Assembly (NCBI RefSeq): GCF_002884975.1
Contig: NZ_PJKB01000001.1
Span: 310,001 to 374,000, forward strand
Direction of reading: 5' to 3'
DNA from: Akkermansia muciniphila
Lineage (GTDB): Bacteria; Verrucomicrobiota; Verrucomicrobiia; Verrucomicrobiales; Akkermansiaceae
Length of the DNA: 64,000 bases
The position numbers and the translations under genes are program-made. Below, piece after piece: positions 27,033-38,659 of the stretch (position 1 is its first letter; each line of letters starts with the position of its first letter). Under the pieces are notes generated by a model. That model saw only the letters and a program-made list of their open reading frames with translations. It did no database searches and had not been told where the DNA came from.

Positions 27033-27209
27033 GTGTAGCTCCTTGGCGCCGTGGAGGCAAGGATGATTGCTCGGACAGGCTTTTTATACCCGGGAAACGG
27101 TCTGGGAGCTTGACTACGGGGCGGAATGTGGGAAAAAGAAATGGACTGAAGCGGAAATGAATGGAAAAGGGTTCCGTTCCCTCCCCGCTTCTCCACCGCC
27201 TTGAATTTT

Positions 27210-27611
27210 ATGGACGAAGAACAACAAATAATGCCGGAACCGGTTCAGGAGCCCGCTCCTGAAAAAAAGCCTGATGCCACCCAGGCGGTCATTACGGGCG
27301 TTTCCCCGCTGGTGTCTCTCCTTTTTGGATCATCAGTAGGCGTGAACATTATTGCCCCGCTGATCTGCTGGCTGATTTGGAAGAATGAAAATCCTCTGGT
27401 GGACCGTCTGGGCAAGAATGTTCTGAACGCCCAGATTTCCTGGACGATTTATACGCTTGTGTGCCTCCTCCTGTGCATGGTGCTGATTGGCATTCCCCTG
27501 CTGATTATCGTGGTGATTGCCTGGCTCGTCCTCTCCATCATCAATGCCGTCAAGGTGGCTAACGGGGATTACGATTACGTGATGCCCCTCACGATCAAGT
27601 TCCTGAAATAA
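27210..27611 (+). CDS. DUF4870/Tic20-like membrane protein
   Basis: 133 residues from the ATG at 27210 (a TTG three codons earlier is less likely). An acidic, Pro-rich N-terminus is followed by three hydrophobic stretches with the family pattern: IIAPLICWLIWKNENPLVDR, LNAQISWTIYTLVCLLLCMV and IVVIAWLVLSIINAVKVANG, then the ending YVMPLTIKFLK. The words 'WLIWKNENPLVDRLGKNVLNAQISW' match the DUF4870 motif seen across bacteria. Function unknown. A strong bidirectional terminator follows. Confidence 0.82.
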   Translation: MDEEQQIMPEPVQEPAPEKKPDATQAVITGVSPLVSLLFGSSVGVNIIAPLICWLIWKNENPLVDRLGKNVLNAQISWTIYTLVCLLLCMVLIGIPLLIIVVIAWLVLSIINAVKVANGDYDYVMPLTIKFLK

Positions 27612-27640
27612 CGGGTACCTCCTGTTTTAACTACATGGAA

Positions 27641-27673
27641 AAGCCGCCGGCGTTTTTTGCCGGCGGCTTTTTT
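27641..27673. terminator. Bidirectional terminator
   Basis: AAGCCGCCGGC pairs perfectly with GCCGGCGGCTT around CGTTTTTT, with T-runs outside the stem on the + strand. It separates the DUF4870-like gene from the convergent beta-helix gene. Confidence 0.85.
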
Positions 27674-27701
27674 GTACAGGGGGCTTTCGTCCCGGCGCGG
27701 T

Positions 27702-28649
27702 TCAGATGGGAAGTTCCTTTTCACTGCCGCCGTACATGAAGGAGTGCAGCAGGCGCGTGACCTGGTTCTGTTCCGCCCGCAACTGGGCGGCGGGGCGCAG
27801 CGCGGCATACGTCAGGCTGTCATGCCCGGTGAATTCCCGCATGTTGAACCCCAGGAAGCTGGTCATGGGTTCGCTGTCATGGAAGAGCTTGCCCCTTCTG
27901 AGCAATTCGTCAAACACGTGCTCCGCCTCCCGCGTGCGCGTCAGAGCGTTTTCCGGATGGGGCACCCGGATAACCAGCGCGCCGCCGTCCCCGCGGAAAT
28001 TGATGCCCGCGCCCGCCATCACGTCCGCGGAAGGCTGGCTGGTGACGCTGCCCAGCAGCAGCACCCCGTCGTCAACCAGGTGGATGCGGCTGGCATGGGC
28101 CTCCTCTTTCACGTGCAGCACGCCGCCGTAAATGTGGGTGGAGACGTTCCCGGAGAACTTCCTGATGCGCATCAGGCCGTGCTTAATGACAAGTTCCGAG
28201 TTTTCGGCGGGCAGGTCCACCTCTGAAGCGAACAGCCAGCCGTCCGTCATCACGATCCTGCCTTCGTGCTCCCTGGAGCCCTGGATGCGCCCCTGGCCCA
28301 TCAGCAGGCGCCCTCCGTTGATCTCCAGGCTTCCCTTGGCCTTGCTGCCCAGAAACACGGTCATGTGGTCCGGCAGGTTGCCCAGGAGGGTCAGGGTGCC
28401 TCCGTTCCGGATGATCAGGTGCGCCGTGCCGTGCCCGTGGTCCGGCTGGTTGGGGCCGCCCACGTAAACGGGGGCGTTAATGATGTAAAGATTTCCGCCG
28501 GAATCAACGGTGAGGGAATCCTGAATGTCTGTCTGGCCCTGCACCACGTCATTGCTGATGGTGACCGGGCACATGTAGGAGACGCGGTTCATGGATGAGG
28601 CTGAAAGCGGCATCATCCCTGTTAGAATGAATGGGTTGATATTGCTCAT
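27702..28649 (-). CDS. Beta-helix (autotransporter passenger-like) protein
   Basis: 315 residues. The central part repeats short Gly/Asn-containing turns and hydrophobic strands: SLTVDSGGNLYIINAPVYVG, LIIRNGGTLTLLGNL, GSLEINGGRLLMGQG, GRIVMTDGWLFASEV, LVIKHGLMRI and THIYGGVLHV. That is the rhythm of a right-handed beta-helix as in autotransporter passengers. There is no beta-barrel at the C-terminus and no standard signal peptide (MSNINPFILTGMMPLSASSM). Many Akkermansia-like genomes encode autotransporter-type repeats, but I cannot name this one. It stands alone between the DUF4870-like gene and the hydrogenase operon. Confidence 0.6.
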   Translation of the reverse strand: MSNINPFILTGMMPLSASSMNRVSYMCPVTISNDVVQGQTDIQDSLTVDSGGNLYIINAPVYVGGPNQPDHGHGTAHLIIRNGGTLTLLGNLPDHMTVFLGSKAKGSLEINGGRLLMGQGRIQGSREHEGRIVMTDGWLFASEVDLPAENSELVIKHGLMRIRKFSGNVSTHIYGGVLHVKEEAHASRIHLVDDGVLLLGSVTSQPSADVMAGAGINFRGDGGALVIRVPHPENALTRTREAEHVFDELLRRGKLFHDSEPMTSFLGFNMREFTGHDSLTYAALRPAAQLRAEQNQVTRLLHSFMYGGSEKELPI

Positions 28650-28794
28650 GGCGTTGGTCCTATAGCTGGGTTGGCGTTCGCGGCGCGGTGGATGCGCGCC
28701 AATGGTATTAGACCGTCCGGAAGGGAGAAATGTTCGGGTAAATTTACCTTATTTTCTTCCGGGCGGGGGAAAACGCAGTTTTCCGCATGGCGGA

Positions 28795-29136
28795 TTACTC
28801 CCACTCCACGCGGGTCAGCTCCAGCTCCCGCCCGCGCAGGATGGCCAGGGCGGGGTCCCCGCAGCCGGGGCAGATGTAGCCGTGTTCCGTGAAGAAAAAA
28901 TCCGCGCGGCACGCGTCGCAATGGCACAGGGCTTCCACCCAGGTGACGTCCAGGGCGGCGTCTTGCGCCGCATAAGCGTCTCTCAGGGCCAGGAAGGCGG
29001 ATTGAAGGGCCTCCGGCACCACGCCGCTCAGGCTGCCGATGGTCATGTGCACGCGCATCAGCCGGGTTCCCCCGTTCTTTTCCATGAGCTGCCGGGCCAT
29101 GTCCAGCGCCCCTTCCATGATGCCTACCTCATGCAT
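28795..29136 (-). CDS. hypA: Hydrogenase nickel incorporation protein HypA
   Basis: 113 residues from the ATG at 29136. It delivers nickel to the hydrogenase large subunit. It begins MHEVGIMEGALDMARQLM, with the nickel-binding His2 and Glu3. A structural zinc site follows in CHCDACRADFFFTEHGYICP plus GC, two CxxC pairs. The length is typical. It overlaps the stop of the maturation-protease gene by 8 bases and closes the hydrogenase operon. Other hyp genes are not in the window. Confidence 0.93.
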   Translation of the reverse strand: MHEVGIMEGALDMARQLMEKNGGTRLMRVHMTIGSLSGVVPEALQSAFLALRDAYAAQDAALDVTWVEALCHCDACRADFFFTEHGYICPGCGDPALAILRGRELELTRVEWE

Positions 29137-29692
29137 GCGCGTCCTGTTCCGCCAGCGCACGGGAAATAAGGGTTTCCACCAGCTCCAGCGCCTGCGGCAC
29201 GGCACCACGCACCTCTGCGGACATGGGCTGGCAAAAGTCCGTATGCCCCGCCTCCACTCCCACCAGCGTGATGGCGCGTGGCAGGGTGCCGCACAGCTGG
29301 GCCGCGCCCAGCACCTCCTTCATGCCGATCTGGTGTGGTGAAATGACATGGGAAAAATGGCGCGGGATTTCATCCCTGCTCCGGGTGACCACGCTCCCCG
29401 GAGGGGCTCCCGTCCTGACGGCGTCCAGCAGGATGACCGTATCCGCGTCTTCCAGCAGGGGCAGCAGGGTCATGCCCAGCGTGCCGCCTTCCTCCACATG
29501 GACCAGGGGGCCGTAATCCCGCTCCTGGAGGCGGTGCGCCAGTTCCACGCCTATGCCGTCATCCCCCATCAGCGGGTTGCCCACGCCCAGCACGAGCACG
29601 GGATAGGCGTTTCCCTTCACGGGGCAGCCCCGGAGTTCTTCCGTATATTCCTCGGATTCCATGGAAAGTGCGGGGGAAAGGTAGTTATTCAT
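29129..29692 (-). CDS. [NiFe]-hydrogenase maturation protease (HyaD/HupD family)
   Basis: 187 residues from the ATG at 29692. It clips the C-terminal tail of the hydrogenase large subunit after nickel insertion. The N-terminal VLVLGVGNPLMGDDGIGVEL carries the first Ni-sensing acid; ADTVILLDAV carries the second, and HVISPHQIGMKEVL the His. The substrate in this operon has the matching tail after its last His. An N-terminal extension of about 30 residues precedes the domain. It overlaps the cytochrome gene by 8 bases, consistent with translational coupling. Confidence 0.93.
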   Translation of the reverse strand: MNNYLSPALSMESEEYTEELRGCPVKGNAYPVLVLGVGNPLMGDDGIGVELAHRLQERDYGPLVHVEEGGTLGMTLLPLLEDADTVILLDAVRTGAPPGSVVTRSRDEIPRHFSHVISPHQIGMKEVLGAAQLCGTLPRAITLVGVEAGHTDFCQPMSAEVRGAVPQALELVETLISRALAEQDAHA

Positions 29693-30857
29693 CCCGGAAT
29701 TTGACGCCCTTGCGCAGCCAGCGGCCGCCACTGAACATGGAGGAGATGGTGCCGTCCCGGTCCACGTTCCCGGAGAGGACGGAAAGGTACACATGGATCA
29801 TGGCAAAGATGATGAAGCACCACATGCCGATCAGGTGCACCAGGCGCACGTACGGAATGCCTATCAGGTCGTTCAGCGGCATGAACCAGTGGTAAAACCA
29901 GTGGCGCGGCTCGTACAGCGCATACAGGGCCAGCCCGGTCACCACCATGGTGGTGAACAGGACGTAAACGCCCGTGTACGTCCACTGCTGCAGGGGATTA
30001 TGGCCGATGTACCGGGGGGCCAGGGCGCTCCGGGCGCACACGTAGTCCCACGCCGTGGCGAACAGGTCCTTCCACTGCTGCCTGGAAATGGGGAAAAGGG
30101 CGCGGAAGCTCTGGTACTTGTTGGACGCCATGAAGAAGCAGGAAAAGCGGAGCATCATCACCACCACCAGGGTCCACCCCAGCGCGTAGTGCACGAAGCG
30201 GAGCGTGCCGAACTGGAAGGCCCCGTGCAGGTCCCCCATTTTCAGGAACCACCCTTCCGCAATGCAGATGCCGGTAGCCGCCAAGCCGATGATGCAGAAA
30301 ACCCAGGTCCAGTGCAGCACGCGCAGCGGCCAGTCCCATACGTGGAAGTAGCGGAAGTTCGCCTTGGCCTTGGCCAGGCTGCGCACGTCCCGCATGGCGT
30401 GCATGGGCACCACGCCCAGCAGCTGCCACGGAGCGCCGGGGCGGTGCACGGCGATGGCTACGGGTTCAAAGCCGGAGGAGGAAAACTCCTCAAAAGCCTT
30501 CCCGATGCGCTCCCTTTCCTGGTGGCCCGCCTCACACAATTTTTCCAGGGCCCTCAGGCTGCCGCGCGCCACCATGAAGGGGGCGGCGTCCTCCCTGTCC
30601 GTGGCTTTCAGCATGACCGTGCTGTACGGCCTTTCCCGGGAGGGGGCCTCCCAGGAGTCCTTCTGCTGGGCATATGGGAGCGCCACGTTCCGCTCCTTGG
30701 CGGCGTGGAGCAGGGCCAGGTCCCCGGGGTCCGCGCTGCCGTCCGGAGAGGCGCAGACGGCCAGGGCCAGGACCTTCTGCGGCGTATCCGCCGGGGTGGC
30801 CGGAATGGCGTCCTCCACCACCAGGGTGAGGTCATTGTCTATGAGAATCGTTTTCAC
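29685..30857 (-). CDS. Hydrogenase b-type cytochrome with extra N-terminal P-type-ATPase-N-domain-like region
   Basis: 390 residues, start GTG at 30857 overlapping the large-subunit stop (GTGA). Residues 170-390 are the membrane cytochrome that passes electrons from the hydrogenase to quinone. It has four hydrophobic segments, with haem-type histidines in FHVWDWPLRVLHWTW, LRFVHYALGW and RLVHLIGMWCFIIFAMIHVY. A normal subunit is about 220-240 residues. The added residues 25-165 read like the nucleotide-binding domain of P-type ATPases: PFMVARGSLRALEKLCEAG, then ERERIGKAFEEFSSSGFEPV and APWQLLGVVPM, paralleling KGAPExIL..C..., I..F..xGxRxLxVA and PWxFLGLLPL. The DKTGT phosphorylation site and pump helices are absent. 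Its role is unknown. Confidence 0.85.
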   Translation of the reverse strand: MKTILIDNDLTLVVEDAIPATPADTPQKVLALAVCASPDGSADPGDLALLHAAKERNVALPYAQQKDSWEAPSRERPYSTVMLKATDREDAAPFMVARGSLRALEKLCEAGHQERERIGKAFEEFSSSGFEPVAIAVHRPGAPWQLLGVVPMHAMRDVRSLAKAKANFRYFHVWDWPLRVLHWTWVFCIIGLAATGICIAEGWFLKMGDLHGAFQFGTLRFVHYALGWTLVVVMMLRFSCFFMASNKYQSFRALFPISRQQWKDLFATAWDYVCARSALAPRYIGHNPLQQWTYTGVYVLFTTMVVTGLALYALYEPRHWFYHWFMPLNDLIGIPYVRLVHLIGMWCFIIFAMIHVYLSVLSGNVDRDGTISSMFSGGRWLRKGVKFRDE

Positions 30858-32611
30858 GGGTCCTGTCTGGTCAGAATGGCCTCCCCTTCCTCGTCAAACA
30901 AATGGACGGCGCAGGATTGGCACGGATCATAGCTGTGAACGGTGCGCAGGGGCTCCACCGGGCGGGTGGGGTCCACCAGCGGGTGTTTTCCGGTATGGGC
31001 CAGGGAATACTCGTACGGCCCCATCTGCCCCTCCGCGTCGCGGCCGGAGCTGTTCCAGGTGCTGGGCACCACGGCCTGGTAATTCACCGTCTGGCCGTTT
31101 TCAATCCGCACCCAGTGGCTCAGGCTGCCGCGGGGCGCTTCCACCCAGCCCACGCCCTTGCAGGAGGAGGGCCAGGTTTCCGGCTCCCATTTTTCCGGGT
31201 TGAAGGTGGCGGTCTCTCCATTCTTGATGCGGTCCGTCATTTCCTGGAGCTGGTCCACCATCATGTCCACGTTGATCAGGGCGTCCAGGGAGCGGCCGTA
31301 CACGCGGCCCAGCGTGGAGTTCAGGAAGGCGTTGTCACGGGGAATGCCCAGCTTGTCGCAGGCGGCGTCCACCCGCTCCACGATGGCGGGCACCCCCTGG
31401 GCGTAGCCGATCATCATGCGGGCGTTCGGGCCCACGGCCATGGCGTGGCCGTCATAGCGCGGGGCCTTCACCCAGGTGTACTGCGGGTGGTCGGAAAGCC
31501 ACTTGTAGGGCGGCCGGGGGCCGTTGTAATCCGCGTTCGTCTCCCCGTCGTACGGGGCCAGGCCCGCGTCCCGGCCTTCCGTGTACTTGTACCAGGCGCT
31601 GGTGACGAATTCCTTGATCTTGTCCTGGTCAAAGGGAAGCACGTTTTTATAATCCCCGTTCAGCAGCACGCCGGGCTTGATCGTTCCCTTGCCGGCGGGG
31701 GCTCCGGTATTGATTTCGGACGGGTCCCCGGTACAGAAAAAGTTGGGGTTGGACGCGCCGATGTGGGCGTAATCCTTGTAAAATCCGGCAATGGCCACGA
31801 TGTCCGGATAATACACCTTGTGGATGAAGTCATGGCAGGTCTGGACGAGCTGTTTCAGGTAGCTCAGGGAAAACTGGTTGATGGCCTGGTCATTGTTCAT
31901 GTTGATGGCGCAGGCCATGCCGCCCACCAGGAAGTTCGGGTGCGGGTTCTTGCCGCCCAGGATGGTATGGATCTTAATCATGTCCCGCTGCCAGACCAGG
32001 GCCTGGAGGTAGTGCGCCACGCCCAGCAGGTTCACCTCCGGCGGCAGCTTGTAGGCCGGGTGGCCCCAGTAGCCGTTCGTGAAAATGGAATACTGGCCGT
32101 GGGCGATGGAATCCTTCAGCTTCTGCTGCACGCCCGCAAAATACGTGGCGGAGGACAGGGGCCAGTCTGAAAGGGATTTGGCGATGGCGGCGGTCTCCTT
32201 GGGGTCCGCCTTCAGGGCGGACATCACGTCCACCCAGTCCATGGCCTGGAGCTGGTAAAAGTGGATGACGTGGTCCTGGATGCCCAGCGCGCCGCTGACC
32301 AGGTCCCGCATGAGGCGCACCTGGACGGGCACGGGATATTGCAGGGCGTCCTCCACCGCGGCCAGGGCCGCAATGGCGTGCGTGCCTGTGCATACGCCGC
32401 AGATGCGTTCCACAAAGGCCCATACGTCCCGCGGGTCCCGCTTGCAGGCGATCACCTCAATGCCGCGGTACTGCGTGGTGGAGGTCCAGGCGTTCTTGAT
32501 CACGCCGTCTCCGGCCTCCATCTCCACGCGCAGGTGGCCTTCAATGCGCGTCACGGGGTCAATGACTACGCGGCTGGATTCCGGAACGTCCGCTGATGTG
32601 TAATTGCTCAT
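30854..32611 (-). CDS. [NiFe]-hydrogenase large subunit, group 1
   Basis: 585 residues. It carries the NiFe active site that splits H2. The first cysteine pair is in ERICGVCTGTHAIA (Cys71, Cys74) and the second in YDPCQSCAVH near the end (Cys564, Cys567). After the final His (570) lies a 15-residue tail (LFDEEGEAILTRQDP) that the adjacent protease should remove. RVVIDPVTRIEGHLRVEM at the N-terminus is the other family signature. It follows the small subunit by 27 bases. The operon with a cytochrome b indicates membrane-bound H2 uptake linked to quinone, possibly feeding fumarate or other respiration. Confidence 0.96.
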   Translation of the reverse strand: MSNYTSADVPESSRVVIDPVTRIEGHLRVEMEAGDGVIKNAWTSTTQYRGIEVIACKRDPRDVWAFVERICGVCTGTHAIAALAAVEDALQYPVPVQVRLMRDLVSGALGIQDHVIHFYQLQAMDWVDVMSALKADPKETAAIAKSLSDWPLSSATYFAGVQQKLKDSIAHGQYSIFTNGYWGHPAYKLPPEVNLLGVAHYLQALVWQRDMIKIHTILGGKNPHPNFLVGGMACAINMNNDQAINQFSLSYLKQLVQTCHDFIHKVYYPDIVAIAGFYKDYAHIGASNPNFFCTGDPSEINTGAPAGKGTIKPGVLLNGDYKNVLPFDQDKIKEFVTSAWYKYTEGRDAGLAPYDGETNADYNGPRPPYKWLSDHPQYTWVKAPRYDGHAMAVGPNARMMIGYAQGVPAIVERVDAACDKLGIPRDNAFLNSTLGRVYGRSLDALINVDMMVDQLQEMTDRIKNGETATFNPEKWEPETWPSSCKGVGWVEAPRGSLSHWVRIENGQTVNYQAVVPSTWNSSGRDAEGQMGPYEYSLAHTGKHPLVDPTRPVEPLRTVHSYDPCQSCAVHLFDEEGEAILTRQDP

Positions 32612-32638
32612 GGTAATCTGGTGGTAAGGGCTTCTGTT

Positions 32639-33859
32639 TTATTCTTCCGTTTCCTTGTCCGGGGAGCCGGGCGCGTCACCGAAGGCGGGGAGGGACACGT
32701 TCGCCTCCTCCTTCATGTGCTGCCGCTTGTAATGGATGGCGGAGCCCACGGCATGGGCGGCGATGGCCGCGCCGGCGCCCGCTACGCCCACCGCCCCTAT
32801 CACGTTGGCGGACGCCTCCACGCCGAAGCCGTTCACGTTGGGCAGCGTCTTGTAGAAGGGAGTCATGCGGTCAAAGAAGTACAGCTCCGTGCAGCCGATG
32901 CAGGGGTGGCCGGACTGGATGGGGAAGCTGACGCCTCCGTTCCATTTCACGATGGGGCAGGGGGAAAACGTATCCGGCCCCTTGCAGCCCACCTTGTACA
33001 GGCAGAAGCATTCCCGCGCGTTCTCGTCGTCAAACACGTTGACGAACTGGCCGGCGTCAAAGTGGGCGCGGCGCGGGCAGTTGTTATGGATGCGGGTGCC
33101 GTACGCCATCAGGGGGCGCGTCTCCAGGTCGCATTCCGGGGCGCGGTCAAAGGTGAGGATGTACATGATGACGGCGGTAATCACATCCCCGATGGGGGGG
33201 CAGCCCGGCACGTTGATCACCGTGCGGTCCGTCAGGATGTCCCGGATGCCCACGGCCCCGGTGGGGTTGGGGCGGGCGGCCTGGATGGAGCCGAAATACG
33301 CGCAGGAGCCCACCGCCAGGATGTAGGAGGCGTTTTCCGCGCAGTGGCGCAGCATGTGCTCCACCGTATCCCCGGCCACGGTGCAGTACACCCCGCCGTC
33401 ATTGACCGGGACGGAACCGTTGATGACGAGGATATGGGGTTCCTTGATGGCCTCTTCCAGCGCGGCGTTGGCCGCGTCCCCGGAGGGGGCCATCAGCAGC
33501 TCCACGTAAGGCATGGAGACGGCGGAAAGCACCATGTCCCCGATCTCCTCGTTATAACTGCGGATGGTGCTTTCCAGGCACCCGGTGCACTCCTGGAGCT
33601 GGAGCCAGATGACCACCGGGCGTTTCAGGGCGGCCATCTTGTCCGCAATCTCCTGGGCGTTGGAAACGCCTCCCGTCACGGTGGCCACACCCATCAGGGC
33701 GATCATCTTCAGGCACCACTTGTTGAACTCACGCCGGCTGACTCCGCGCCGCTCCATGTGTTCCCCCAGGGTCTCCCCCGGGCGCCAGGTGGTTAATATC
33801 TCATGGTTCAGGGAGGCCTGCTCCGCCTCCTGCATGGAAGGTTGCTGAGTGCGCTTCAT
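32639..33859 (-). CDS. [NiFe]-hydrogenase small subunit with Tat signal
   Basis: 406 residues from the ATG at 33859; an ATG at 33895 would add 12. The twin-arginine motif RRGVSRREFNKWCLKMIALM shows export of the folded heterodimer by Tat. Fe-S ligands are visible: proximal ECTGCLES, GSCAYFGSIQ and PGCPP; distal and medial in HNNCPRRAHF, CFCLYKVGCKGPDTFSPCPI and GHPCIGC. The proximal site has Gly in place of the extra Cys of O2-tolerant enzymes, so ordinary oxygen sensitivity is expected. A C-terminal hydrophobic helix (AVGVAGAGAAIAAHAVGSAI) anchors it to the cytochrome. First gene of the operon. Confidence 0.95.
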   Translation of the reverse strand: MKRTQQPSMQEAEQASLNHEILTTWRPGETLGEHMERRGVSRREFNKWCLKMIALMGVATVTGGVSNAQEIADKMAALKRPVVIWLQLQECTGCLESTIRSYNEEIGDMVLSAVSMPYVELLMAPSGDAANAALEEAIKEPHILVINGSVPVNDGGVYCTVAGDTVEHMLRHCAENASYILAVGSCAYFGSIQAARPNPTGAVGIRDILTDRTVINVPGCPPIGDVITAVIMYILTFDRAPECDLETRPLMAYGTRIHNNCPRRAHFDAGQFVNVFDDENARECFCLYKVGCKGPDTFSPCPIVKWNGGVSFPIQSGHPCIGCTELYFFDRMTPFYKTLPNVNGFGVEASANVIGAVGVAGAGAAIAAHAVGSAIHYKRQHMKEEANVSLPAFGDAPGSPDKETEE

Positions 33860-33944
33860 GTGCGTGGTCCAAGTAAATCGTTTCCATTTAGACACGATTT
33901 TCAGGAAATGCGATCAATATTTTCCAATTTTTCCGGGCGCCTCC

Positions 33945-35426
33945 TTACCAGGACCAGACGTTCTGGATTTGGAAAACCATGGCCGTCTGGCCCCTGCGGC
34001 CGTTCACGGGATTCTTGACCAGCTGAATGTCAGGCTGGAGCGTCATGGTGGGCGTTACCTGCGCCACGTACGTCAGTTCAATGCCGTATTCATTCTTGTT
34101 CACGTACGGCCCGTTCTTTTTGGCGCCCTGCTGCCAGAGGAAGCCCAGGCCCAGGTACCCGTCATTGGAAGCTCCCTTGCCCCGGAAGGGGGAGAGAAGA
34201 ACCAGTCCGGTGGTGGCCGCCACGCGCACGCCGGTCAGGGTGGCGGCGTCATCGCTGGCCCAGCCGCCGCGGAAGAACCAGCCCAGGTGGCTGGCGCGGC
34301 CCAGTTGCTGCTGGAAGTTCACGGCCACCCCGCCGCCGTTATCCCCGCCGCTGGTGGTGAAGAAAGGCTGGAGGCGGTACACGCCGGAACCCATGCCGCA
34401 GAAGTCCTCCGCCACGTAGCCGAATTCAAGCACGTTCGTCCAGTTGTCGGAGTTCAGGTTCTTGAACGGATTATGGTTCTGGGTCATGTTGTTGGCGGCG
34501 GTGGCCCCCATTACATAAAAGGAAGAAGTGGGCTGCCACGCAAAATGGAACCCCAGGGAATTATCCGTCAGGGGCAGCATGGGGTTGTTGCCGAAGACGC
34601 TGTTGGTCAGGTTGTTATTGTGGGAGTTGGCGTAGGCGTTGTGGTCCATGTAGTTGGTGGTGTCCAGCTGGCCCGCCATCAGCAGGAGCTTGCCGCCCGC
34701 GCCCACCCACGCCAGGCTCAGGTTGCTGAGGTGGGGGTCCGGTCCCTGGAAGGAGCTGGTGGGATTCTGGAGGGAGCCCAGGGTGGTGGCGGGGCCCTTG
34801 CTCCCTTCATTGAAATCAAAGCCGTTGCCGAAGTCGAACTCGGAGGCCAGGTACAGGCCGCTGCCCGTGGAGTTATTGCGGAAAATGGTGATATTGGTCA
34901 GCAGGGAGCCGTTATAGGAGGGGAAATCCGTCTTCCCGTTCAGGCCGCCGCCCGTCAGGCCCGTGTAATTGAAGCCGAACTGGGCGGAATAGGTGATGCC
35001 GTACCTGGACAGGGCGGTCTTAATCTTCTGCGCCCCGGTGGAGATCATGTCTTCACGTATCCAGGCGTTCGGTTCCGCGCAGGTATTGCCGAAGACGTAG
35101 GAACTGTCCAAATACGGCATCATCTTGAGCGGCTTGGCCGCAAACCATTCAATGCCGGGGGTGGAGGGCCTGCCCTCATGCTGGAGCAGCACGCTGGGCC
35201 TGGTGGGGACGCCGGGCGTCCTCTTGGTGATTTGTTCTTCCGGGCGCATGCCCTTCAACAGGCTCGGGCTTATCTCCCGGCCTTCCAGCGCTTTCACGCG
35301 CAGGCCGCGTTCCGTGTTCAGGTAGGGAGGCGTGGTCGTCACCGGAGGGACCTGCTGGGCCAGGACGGGATTGCAGGAGGTGACGACGGCGGCGGCGCAC
35401 AAGGTGGGGAGCATGACATGTTTCAT
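33945..35426 (-). CDS. Outer-membrane porin, OprB (carbohydrate-selective) type
   Basis: 493 residues. The signal peptide KHVMLPTLCAAAVVTSCNPVLA may also be read as having a Cys-containing h-region. After a 100-residue linker, the barrel has alternating strands typical of OprB. Examples are YGITYSAQFGFNYTGLTGGG, GSGLYLASEFDFGNGFD, HLSNLSLAWVGAGGKLLLMA and GQLDTTNYMDHNAYANSHNN, ending with VFQIQNVWSW (aromatic C-terminus). OprB porins pass mono- and oligosaccharides, which would suit uptake of glycan fragments. It is 49 bases or more downstream of nothing obvious and is followed leftward by the hydrogenase operon 85 bases away, so it may be separate. Confidence 0.8.
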   Translation of the reverse strand: MKHVMLPTLCAAAVVTSCNPVLAQQVPPVTTTPPYLNTERGLRVKALEGREISPSLLKGMRPEEQITKRTPGVPTRPSVLLQHEGRPSTPGIEWFAAKPLKMMPYLDSSYVFGNTCAEPNAWIREDMISTGAQKIKTALSRYGITYSAQFGFNYTGLTGGGLNGKTDFPSYNGSLLTNITIFRNNSTGSGLYLASEFDFGNGFDFNEGSKGPATTLGSLQNPTSSFQGPDPHLSNLSLAWVGAGGKLLLMAGQLDTTNYMDHNAYANSHNNNLTNSVFGNNPMLPLTDNSLGFHFAWQPTSSFYVMGATAANNMTQNHNPFKNLNSDNWTNVLEFGYVAEDFCGMGSGVYRLQPFFTTSGGDNGGGVAVNFQQQLGRASHLGWFFRGGWASDDAATLTGVRVAATTGLVLLSPFRGKGASNDGYLGLGFLWQQGAKKNGPYVNKNEYGIELTYVAQVTPTMTLQPDIQLVKNPVNGRRGQTAMVFQIQNVWSW

Positions 35427-35848
35427 ATAGACAATCAGACAAGGCCGCGCCCGGAAGTGTCATAACTCAGTTGAAATGCTGACACGAATACCTGTTTTTT
35501 CCCGTCTTTCCGGAAAAAGGGAAAACCGCTTTACTCCGTACATCCGTGTGAATTTCTAAATCCGCCGTCACGTTCCGGGCTTGAGGGAAAAGGGATTGGG
35601 AAGAAAAAAATTGGTGGTCCAGGGGCATCCAGCCGGGAACGGCGGCCTTCCGGCTTTTGCGTATCATATAAAATCCGGAGCGCGGTGAAGGGGAATTCTT
35701 TTTCGGTGACAGGGTTTTTCAAGGACCGGAGGTCCTTGTGCCCGGCTGGTTGTATCTTGAAGACTCCGGCGGTTTCCCGAATATGAAAAGGCCGTTCCGG
35801 TTGTGACGGAACGGCCCTGAAGGTTAAAGGAGGTTTTGGAACCCCGGG
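35427..35848. other. Intergenic region between purA and the porin gene
   Basis: About 420 bases. It holds the purA terminator at the right and presumably the porin promoter at the left. A short perfect hairpin, AAGGACC with GGTCCTT-like arms, lies around 35720-35737. Two short leftward frames here have no supporting features and were not called. Confidence 0.45.
35786..35816 (-). terminator. Terminator of purA
   Basis: GGCCGTTCCG pairs perfectly with CGGAACGGCC around a 7-base loop. On the - strand it ends in TTTTCAT, about 35 bases after the purA stop. Confidence 0.8.
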
Positions 35849-38631
<2,783 letters not shown>

Positions 38632-38659
38632 GAAAGACGGGGGACCGGTTCTGGATTTG

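Noticed and set aside
35467-35722. Two short leftward frames between the porin and purA genes
   Set aside because: They overlap each other in different frames, have no start signals and no recognisable product.
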